A DNA stretch of 64,000 nt from Acidobacteriota bacterium (GTDB lineage Bacteria > Acidobacteriota > Terriglobia > Terriglobales > Acidobacteriaceae). The notes under the pieces were generated by a model. It saw nothing but the letters and a program-made list of their open reading frames with translations. It searched no databases and was not told where the DNA came from. The stretch covers positions 62,001-126,000 of the forward strand of contig JAFDVR010000006.1 of NCBI GenBank assembly GCA_018268855.1, written 5' to 3'. Positions within the stretch are counted from its first letter, which is position 1, and the number at the start of each line of letters is the position of its first letter. Made by a program: the position numbers and the translations under genes. Shown in pieces: positions 8,689 to 15,040 of the stretch.

Positions 8689-10653
8689 TCACTCAATACT
8701 CTTGGACTCATCCCAGACGAACCCTGTTCGCTTCACAGTGGGCTTTTCCTCCAGCGGCAAAGCTGCCTGAACAGGCTTCTTCACTTCAGGAGCTTTGGCA
8801 GGAGCGGGAGTCTTTACGGCATCCACCTTGCGCGGTTGCGGCGGCGCAAGCGTCCGCTCCAGGAACTCCGGCTGCTTGCTCTCTTTCTTCGCCAGCCGGA
8901 ACTTCGCCGGCACGACATGGTTCTCCAGTTTGATGAAGCCGGTGAGCGGAGCAAGCCCGGCGATCTCGGAGGCCATCACAAGCGGCTTGGTGGCAATCTC
9001 CATCGCGAAACTCTTTTTTGCGCGAAGCAGTCCCATGCTGCGTGATTCTTTCAGGCGTTCGACCTCGATCTCGCCAATGCTGTCGGATATCCACTTAGCT
9101 GCACGAGGCTCGGAGGTTTTCAGAAAGATTTTTGTCGCGGGCTGCGAGAGCATGGCTTCGGCGTCCTTGCCGTAGCGCTTCTCCATTTGGCTACGTCCCT
9201 GCAAGCTAAGCACGACGGGATTACCGTACTTGCGGTTCTCCGTCACGGCGGTATGAAGCTGCGGCAGTTTGTTCAGACTCGCCAATTCATCCAGCACGAA
9301 CCATACCGGCTTCGCGGGGTTCGCGCATGGCTGCATCATGCGCAGGATGAACAGGTCGAGCCATGCAGCGTGAAGCGGCAGCACCTTCTCCCGGTAGGCC
9401 GCAGAGGAATTCAGGAAGACCCAGCGCGTGCGTTGGAACCGCCAGGATGCCGTCGAAAAACCGGGCGCGGCTTGGTGCGTGCGCGGTACTAACTCCAGAC
9501 TGTCGGCGATGAGATTCAGGCTGGAGAGAACACCTGCCCTCTGCGCCGGTGCGCCGGGATCGAGCAGCGCGGCGTGCGGTGTTCCTTCCAGTCGGCGCAT
9601 GATCTCCGCCGGATCGGTCATCGACTTTAATAGCTGGTGGACGTGTGGCCGGTAACGCAGAAGCTGCGCCAGCACTCGACGCGGCGCAGCTGTGAAAAAG
9701 TCCTTTTCGTACTCCTTCTCCGGCAGCATCGCAGCGGCGATGGTTGTAGCCGTCTCTAGCTCATCGACCTCATCCGAAAGGTTCCACGATGGGCAGCGGC
9801 TGTCGAGCGGATTCAGCACAAGGTCGCCACGCTCCGGCTTATAGAACTCACCAACAAAGTCCATTGCCGGGTCATAAACGATGGCGCTCTCGCCCCGGTC
9901 TTCGACCTGACGCAGGAGCTGCCGGATGGCCGAACTTTTGCCCGAACCCGTATCGCCCATCAGGAGGATGTGGCTGGCTTCCAGCCGTCGCGGAATATGG
10001 AAGCTGCTATTGGGAAAAAATCGACCGAAAGCACCTTCGCGCTCCATCTGGAAGCGGACACCGCCATCGCTGGAGCCGCGTAACGCGGCGATCAATTCAG
10101 GCCCTTTGGTTCGGCGTCCATGCCGCTGCTCATGCTTCCGGTTCAGGCGAAGCCGGTGCCCCAGGAACATCCATAGCAGGTACAGGGACAGCACTGCCGC
10201 TGCCAGATAAAGCATGGGCCGCAGGAAGATGAGCCATGCGCTATCGCCGTCGTAGATCGTGTCCCGCAGGTACGCTTGCAACTCCCTCGCACGGACCTTA
10301 CCGGGCGGCTCAATCACCACCTCGCGCCAGCCCTCCGCGATAGCTTTGGAACTCAGCGCAAGAGGCTGTTTCGGGTCGGAACTCTTCACCGCATCCTCGG
10401 GAAGCAGCGGTTCCGGTTTTCGCCCCGGAGCCGTCTTCTCTGCATACCGAACGGTGGTCATTGCGGCGGGATAGCCGCTCAATGTCGAGCAGGCGGCGTA
10501 GGTTCCAAGGTAGAAGTTCTGGACGGGGTTCATCGTCCAGCCGAGCCAAAGCGTGCCGGGTACGATCACCAAAAACGGTCCCAGCACGAAGAGCAGAATC
10601 AGCCACAGAAGCCACCGGCCCCGGCTCGGAAAACGCATGGTTCCGGCGCTCAT
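8689..10653 (-). CDS. type IV coupling protein (TraD/TrwB/VirD4 family)
   Basis: This 654-residue inner-membrane ATPase delivers the relaxase-DNA complex to a type IV secretion channel. Two N-terminal membrane segments (about residues 12-38 and 145-170) are followed by the TrwB-type ATPase domain. Walker A is GDTGSGKSS near residue 231 and Walker B is FVLDELASL near residue 450. The tail after residue 600 is rich in Pro, Lys and Ala. It overlaps the upstream ribbon-helix-helix gene by ATGA and is followed within a few bases by the relaxase, so the three are one operon. No VirB/Tra channel genes are present in the element, so it must borrow a channel from a helper. Confidence 0.93.
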   Translation of the reverse strand: MSAGTMRFPSRGRWLLWLILLFVLGPFLVIVPGTLWLGWTMNPVQNFYLGTYAACSTLSGYPAAMTTVRYAEKTAPGRKPEPLLPEDAVKSSDPKQPLALSSKAIAEGWREVVIEPPGKVRARELQAYLRDTIYDGDSAWLIFLRPMLYLAAAVLSLYLLWMFLGHRLRLNRKHEQRHGRRTKGPELIAALRGSSDGGVRFQMEREGAFGRFFPNSSFHIPRRLEASHILLMGDTGSGKSSAIRQLLRQVEDRGESAIVYDPAMDFVGEFYKPERGDLVLNPLDSRCPSWNLSDEVDELETATTIAAAMLPEKEYEKDFFTAAPRRVLAQLLRYRPHVHQLLKSMTDPAEIMRRLEGTPHAALLDPGAPAQRAGVLSSLNLIADSLELVPRTHQAAPGFSTASWRFQRTRWVFLNSSAAYREKVLPLHAAWLDLFILRMMQPCANPAKPVWFVLDELASLNKLPQLHTAVTENRKYGNPVVLSLQGRSQMEKRYGKDAEAMLSQPATKIFLKTSEPRAAKWISDSIGEIEVERLKESRSMGLLRAKKSFAMEIATKPLVMASEIAGLAPLTGFIKLENHVVPAKFRLAKKESKQPEFLERTLAPPQPRKVDAVKTPAPAKAPEVKKPVQAALPLEEKPTVKRTGFVWDESKSIE

Positions 10654-11075
10654 TTTTGCCCTCCCGTTTCATCCTCCCCGGCCAGAAAAGCGGCGAGTAG
10701 TTTGCGGGCGTCGGCCAGCTTCCTACCCTCCGCTGTATCGCGGATTTTGATGACCGATTCCGGTCGCAGATACGTGCCTTCGGTCTTGGCGGAAGCCGCT
10801 GCATGGAAGAGATTGAGGAGCATAAAACGGAGCGCCGAAATCTCCGACAGCAACAACTCCGTAGGGTCGGCGGGACGCTCTCGCGCCGCTTTCAGGGCAA
10901 GCTCCCGCAGCCAAACCGCGAGCGTCTTGCCGCTCTTTTCGGCAGCGGCTTCGACCTCCCGCAACTCGTCCGGCGTGATCCTTGTGGCAATGGTTTTGGT
11001 GCGGAAACCGGGCTTCTCCTGAGCACTTTCGGAAGCGCTGGAAGTCGCCGGAATGGGGCCGTGCGGAGTCTCCAT
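10650..11075 (-). CDS. ribbon-helix-helix relaxosome accessory protein (MobC/TrwA-like)
   Basis: From the ATG at 11075 this is a protein of about 141 residues. A conserved ribbon-helix-helix segment lies near the middle (TKTIATRITPDELREVEAAA, then a second helix KTLAVWLRELAL). Proteins of this kind bind oriT and help the relaxase. An upstream ATG at 11204 is in frame but adds 43 residues without family character, so the shorter form is preferred; the ribosome site is weak for both. It ends in an ATGA overlap with the coupling protein. Being first in the mobility operon, next to a large palindrome, it probably also autoregulates that operon, as TrwA does. Confidence 0.75.
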   Translation of the reverse strand: METPHGPIPATSSASESAQEKPGFRTKTIATRITPDELREVEAAAEKSGKTLAVWLRELALKAARERPADPTELLLSEISALRFMLLNLFHAAASAKTEGTYLRPESVIKIRDTAEGRKLADARKLLAAFLAGEDETGGQK

Positions 11076-11213
11076 CGAAAGCCCGCCTGTCTTCCAACAT
11101 GCGCCTGATGGGGATTTCAGGTCAAGCGGCTGTTTCACGCCGCCAAACCGTAAGCTCCGCTCTGCCAACATGTTTACGCGAAGCACGCGCGAACGAAGCC
11201 TCATGCTTACAAA

Positions 11214-11251
11214 AGCGATATGGCGTTTACCCTCGTAAACGCCATATCGCT
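11214..11251. repeat. perfect 17-bp palindrome upstream of mobility operon, candidate oriT hairpin
   Basis: AGCGATATGGCGTTTAC and its exact complement are separated by CCTC. No T-run follows on either strand, which argues against a terminator. It lies just upstream of the relaxosome gene, the place oriT occupies in MobF elements, so it is a candidate oriT hairpin or an operator. Confidence 0.5.
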
Positions 11252-11636
11252 AAATGACTCAATTTACACACGTTCACCCGCGCTAACGCCAGAGCGCTCC
11301 ACAGTTCCCTTATGGGGGTGACGTGTCGATCCTTCTCCCGCTGCGTAGCAGCGCCTTTGTCTCGCCGGTCGCTATCTTTGCCACCTACGCCTTCGCCGTA
11401 GCTTGAAGTTCCTAGCTGCAACGATTCACCATTCGCAGACTGCGGCGCACAGATGGCACTTGTGGTCCCTTCTAGGTTTAGGGGAGTAAGCCGCTTAGAT
11501 TTATGATAAGTTTAGCGGGTTCCGAAAGCTTCTGCCCGTTGTGTAGCGGTGTCGATAGCTTTTGGCTGACCAGTGTTTTTCGGCTAGGGTTCGGGGATTG
11601 AGCATTCGGAAGTTGAGACATTCGAGCGGGACGTTC
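11252..11636. other. intergenic stretch between mobility operon and sce7726 cassette
   Basis: No gene is supported here. It contains the left 23-bp flanking repeat (11332-11354), and must hold the divergent promoters of the relaxosome gene and the sce7726 cassette. A TTG-started extension of the sce7726-like frame from 11562 is possible but lacks a good ribosome site. Confidence 0.5.
11332..11354 (+). repeat. left 23-bp direct repeat flanking the sce7726-sce7725-RES cassette
   Basis: This 23-mer contains the inner palindrome CGCTGC-GT-AGCAGCG. It matches 14568-14590 at 21 of 23 positions in the same orientation. The two copies enclose the whole three-gene cassette. Confidence 0.6.
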
Positions 11637-12527
11637 ATGAAGAACATTGCGGCAGAGCAGTTGGCGGCAATTTCGCGGCTCTTCTCCTCAAGCGTCATCC
11701 ACGAGATGGCGCGCAAGGGGAAGTCGCCGATCTTCGCTCGTCTGGCCCGCGAGTCTGGTCTGCCATCGTCGATGGGAATGGCTGACCCGGTTTTCCGTCT
11801 CTTTGAGTTGGCATTTTCGATGCTGAAGCACGAAGGCTTCCGGCATGAATACGTATATAAGACCGCTCTCACACATAAGGTTCTTCTCGGAAAGCATTCT
11901 CTGCAAACCGCAGCCATGCTTACGGAATTTCGGGTTGGGGAGTGCAAGGCTGACCTTGCTATTCTGAACGGGACGGCAACGGTCTACGAGATCAAATCAG
12001 AACGTGATTCCCTTACAAGGCTCGACCGGCAAGTGCGTGCCTATGCAAACGTCTTTGCGCGCGTATACGTCATCGCTGCGGACAGCCACGTCGATGCGGT
12101 CATGGACACCGTTCCGGATGAGGTGGGCATTCTCTGCCTCAATCGTCGGCACCACATTTCGACCTTGCGTGAAGCCGTCGATCAGCCAGAACGAACATCG
12201 CCGGCAGCGATCTTTGACTCTATCCGTACCGATGAAGCGCGGATGATTCTGGAGGCGTACGGGGTGTCCCTACCGTCCGTACCGAACACTGAGCTGAGCC
12301 GCATGCTTCGCAGCCATTTTGTGCAGCTTGAGCCGTGCGCAGCCCATGACGCGATGGTCCGCGTTCTGAAAAGAACACGCAACCTTATGCCGTTGTCGAA
12401 TCTGGTGGCGCAACTCCCGCCATCGCTGCACACGGCGGCGCTTTCATTGCCGTTACGCAAGATCGATCATTCACGCCTTGTTTCAGCCGTGAACACTTCA
12501 CTGCAAGATGCGATGGGATGGGCCTGA
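11637..12527 (+). CDS. sce7726-family protein, predicted PD-(D/E)xK nuclease
   Basis: This soluble protein is about 296 residues from the ATG at 11637 (GAGCGGG upstream); a longer TTG-start version from 11562 is possible. I recognise it as the sce7726 family, named after a Sorangium cellulosum locus and of unreported function as far as I know. The central segment reads E-C-K-A-D-L-A-I-L-N-G then V-Y-E-I-K-S-E-R-D. This fits the D...ExK core of PD-(D/E)xK nucleases, with the aspartate near residue 113 and the E-x-K near 125. The next helix (LTRLDRQVRAYANVF) is also typical. The next gene is sce7725, its usual partner, 4 nt downstream. Nuclease activity is predicted from the motif only. Confidence 0.85.
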   Translation: MKNIAAEQLAAISRLFSSSVIHEMARKGKSPIFARLARESGLPSSMGMADPVFRLFELAFSMLKHEGFRHEYVYKTALTHKVLLGKHSLQTAAMLTEFRVGECKADLAILNGTATVYEIKSERDSLTRLDRQVRAYANVFARVYVIAADSHVDAVMDTVPDEVGILCLNRRHHISTLREAVDQPERTSPAAIFDSIRTDEARMILEAYGVSLPSVPNTELSRMLRSHFVQLEPCAAHDAMVRVLKRTRNLMPLSNLVAQLPPSLHTAALSLPLRKIDHSRLVSAVNTSLQDAMGWA

Positions 12528-12531
12528 ACGC

Positions 12532-13476
12532 ATGTACCACCCTTATTTTCGTGGGAAACAGTACGAGCTAATCACGGTTCGAGAGATGGCCCCGGTTCTT
12601 GCGGAACTGGATTTCCGCCCGATCATTGAGCCTGTGCGTGAGACCTTAAGCGGCTTGCACAAAAGCCTCGATGCGATAGTCGAAGCTAATGGACGCGCCA
12701 TAGTCATCGTGAACCCGCATCACGGCGACCTTTCGGGCGGCGCTGAAGAACTGAGCGAACTACTCAAAGAAAAGTTCCTTGATCTTCCTGGAATCTGCGC
12801 GGGCATTCTTCTGAAGCAGGATATGAGCCCCGCAGACGCGATGAAGGTTCACAAGGCGCATGAAGGACACGCGCCCGTCTTTATCCATGCCGGGTTTGCT
12901 GAACCCAAGGCTCTGATGGAACACCTAGACCGGCCCCTCACGGAGCAATGTCACATTTTCCTGGATAAATATTGCGGCAAGCTCTATCAACGCCATTTCA
13001 AGGGAAGCCACCGAGTGCTTGTTAAGGATGGCTTTCAGCGAAAGAAAAACCGCGAATACGAACTGATCGAGCCGTTTTCAGATCTTCACGCCACGTTTGC
13101 TGACGAGGGCATGGATGGCTTCGGTGACTTCCTGATCGTGGGCGACGACTATAGCGAGAGCGGCGGCCCCGCCTACGCCATCGCGATCCATCTCACCTTC
13201 ATCGATCCCGACCAGGACGACTCAATGTTGATCTACCACTTCGTATCTGATCGGCAAGACACGCCGAAAGATCCGGCTGGAAAGTTCGCGGAAGCGTTAG
13301 CGAAGATGATGGCTGTTCTGAATAGGCGGGGATGCAAGGTACTTGAGACGGACGCGGTCAAGGAGTTTCGGGAACTTCACCGTAACGGGCATTTTCCTGG
13401 GCTCGGCTACGTTAAAAAGCTTTCGATGAACCATCACATCGAAACTCTGGCCCACTACTTCACGACAACGGCGTAG
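12532..13476 (+). CDS. sce7725-family protein
   Basis: This protein of about 314 residues starts MYHPYFRGKQYELI, a characteristic opening of the sce7725 family. It lies 4 nt after the sce7726 stop. No membrane segment, nucleotide-binding loop or catalytic motif stands out. The predicted structure alternates beta strands and helices (IVIVNPHHG, then HAPVFIHAGF) in the way of a barrel-like fold, but I do not claim a fold. The family is known mainly from its constant pairing with sce7726, which suggests the two proteins form a complex, for example a specificity or regulatory subunit with the nuclease. The exact role is unknown. Confidence 0.85.
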   Translation: MYHPYFRGKQYELITVREMAPVLAELDFRPIIEPVRETLSGLHKSLDAIVEANGRAIVIVNPHHGDLSGGAEELSELLKEKFLDLPGICAGILLKQDMSPADAMKVHKAHEGHAPVFIHAGFAEPKALMEHLDRPLTEQCHIFLDKYCGKLYQRHFKGSHRVLVKDGFQRKKNREYELIEPFSDLHATFADEGMDGFGDFLIVGDDYSESGGPAYAIAIHLTFIDPDQDDSMLIYHFVSDRQDTPKDPAGKFAEALAKMMAVLNRRGCKVLETDAVKEFRELHRNGHFPGLGYVKKLSMNHHIETLAHYFTTTA

Positions 13477-13481
13477 CCTCT

Positions 13482-14513
13482 ATGAACTGTTGCGCCGAAT
13501 GCTTTGGCGACCGTGGATTGCGGAGAAGCATCATTCCCCTTCGAGCACACGGAGTGGGCACATGCGACTATTGCCAGACACAGAACGTTTCAATCGTCAC
13601 ACCCGCGCAGTTGTCCGAATATTTCGGGCTGCTAATTAGCTCATACCAGCGCGATGAAAACAGGCGGCTGTTGGTCCATTGGTTCCGCGAGGATTGGGCT
13701 TTGTTTCGGCACCAGCGTATGGACGATTCTCGCGCGAAAGATTTGCTTGCCGAAATCTTCGATGATGGCGAGATTGTGAGGCACAACTTTGTGCCCCTGG
13801 CAGCACCCGTTGCGAACCGTTTGAGCGAGTGGGAAAAACTGCGTGACGAGTTGATGTATCACAACCGATACTTTCCGGCTGTGAACATTGATCTTGAGCG
13901 CTTGGAGTTGCTGCTTTCCTCTCTCGTACTTGATGCAGACGAAGTTCCTAGGCAGTGGTACAGGGCACGCATGCAAAGTGGAGACACCCCCATAGCGTTG
14001 GCAGACATGGGCGCTCCCCCGCGCCGCATCGCATCGCATGGACGCGCCAATCCCGCTGGCATACCGTACCTATATCTTGGATCGCAGCCGGATACGGCCA
14101 TCTCAGAAATTCGCCCGCATACAGGCGAGATGGCATGCGTCGCAGATTTTACCACTCCTGAAAATATCAAGCTTGTGGACTTGCGCTATCCGAGGCAGAT
14201 GGTCTCTCCATTCCTGCTGGAAGGCGCAGCGGATATCGTGAGGCTGCGGGCAGATTTGCCGTTCCTTGAACGGCTAGGCGACGAGTTGACAAGGCCGGTT
14301 CTCCCACAAGCAGCAGCCATCGACTACACGCCAAGCCAATACCTTTGCGAGTTCATAAAAAAGTGCGGATATGACGGTGTGGTGTACCGCAGTTCGGTTA
14401 GTACGGGTATTAATCTCGCCCTGTTCAATCCAGACCTTGCCGAACGCGGTACAGTGACGCAGTATCGCGTTGCGCGTGTATCTGTTGATGTTGAGCAAGC
14501 CACCGCTAGCTGA
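13482..14513 (+). CDS. RES-domain protein with cysteine-rich, HEPN-associated N-terminus
   Basis: This 343-residue protein lies 5 nt after the sce7725 stop. The N-terminus has CxxC pairs (CCAEC, later CDYC) that look like a zinc site, followed by a helical region resembling the HEPN-associated N-terminal domain. From about residue 158 the RES fold appears: WYRAR, then GRANPAGIPYLYLG, then TAISEIRPH. RES enzymes degrade NAD by phosphorolysis and are usually toxins paired with an Xre antitoxin. No Xre gene is present here; instead it ends a trio with a predicted nuclease. NAD depletion on infection is the obvious inference but is untested. Confidence 0.88.
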   Translation: MNCCAECFGDRGLRRSIIPLRAHGVGTCDYCQTQNVSIVTPAQLSEYFGLLISSYQRDENRRLLVHWFREDWALFRHQRMDDSRAKDLLAEIFDDGEIVRHNFVPLAAPVANRLSEWEKLRDELMYHNRYFPAVNIDLERLELLLSSLVLDADEVPRQWYRARMQSGDTPIALADMGAPPRRIASHGRANPAGIPYLYLGSQPDTAISEIRPHTGEMACVADFTTPENIKLVDLRYPRQMVSPFLLEGAADIVRLRADLPFLERLGDELTRPVLPQAAAIDYTPSQYLCEFIKKCGYDGVVYRSSVSTGINLALFNPDLAERGTVTQYRVARVSVDVEQATAS

Positions 14514-14567
14514 ATATTCCCGGCGAGGATGAAAAGGCCGCTCTTTCTTGGCATGGCGTGTTGAACT

Positions 14568-14590
14568 CTTCACCCGCTGCATAGCAGCGC
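14568..14590 (+). repeat. right 23-bp direct repeat flanking the sce7726-sce7725-RES cassette
   Basis: This is the partner of 11332-11354, with 2 mismatches in 23. It lies between the RES stop and the DUF1016 remnant, so the pair brackets the cassette as a unit. Confidence 0.6.
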
Positions 14591-14599
14591 GGGTTCTAA

Positions 14600-15030
14600 C
14601 TAAGCCAACATTCGCTCAATACGGCAGACTTCCGCGTAATACTCTCGCCCCAAAGGCGGCTTCAGCGGTAGGATTTCGACGAATTGCCTCATCGAGAAAC
14701 GCCTCGGAGACTTGACCATCCGGGTTAATGCGGAGACATTAAGCCCTTCCCATAGTCGCTCACTAATTATTGCGACAATGTCGCAATGATCTGCTCCCGA
14801 TACTCTGCACGTCCGTCCTGTAAGACCTCGTTTCGGATGCGCAAACCTACGTGCCAATACAGCATCGTGAGCGTGCTGTTGGCCGCGTGTGCCACACGCT
14901 GACGCGCAGATTCGATCAGGCCGCGCAGCTCTGCCAGCAAGGCGTCCGCCTGCTTCGGTGAAGTGAGTTTCTGTTTCGTAATCACCCGCCTTCTGCTCGG
15001 TGCTGCGTTGCTGTCTTTCCGCTTGTCCAT
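14600..15030 (-). pseudogene. DUF1016/YhcG-type nuclease remnant (nonsense, frameshift, deletion)
   Basis: Reading from the ATG at 15030 gives a normal DUF1016 N-terminal domain (LLAELRGLIESARQRV, then TLTMLYWHVGLRI, then EQIIATLSQ). A TAA then interrupts it, in the place where the family continues with L-S-x-x-Y-G-x-G. The family sequence resumes in another frame as NVSALTRMVK. It then jumps over about 15-20 usual residues to FVEILPLKPPLGREYYAEVCRIER and stops. The C-terminal PD-(D/E)xK nuclease half is absent. Three independent lesions show a dead gene. It starts right after the type III restriction subunit, so it was probably once the last gene of that operon. Confidence 0.8.
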
Positions 15031-15040
15031 ATCGCCGCCG

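Noticed and set aside
10276..11022. A long plus-strand frame opposite the coupling-protein and relaxosome genes
   Set aside because: It is antisense to well-supported genes and has an arginine/serine-rich shadow composition without domains.
14600..14857. An independent 85-aa gene at the end of the type III operon
   Set aside because: Its sequence is the displaced second part of the DUF1016 domain, so it belongs to the pseudogene.
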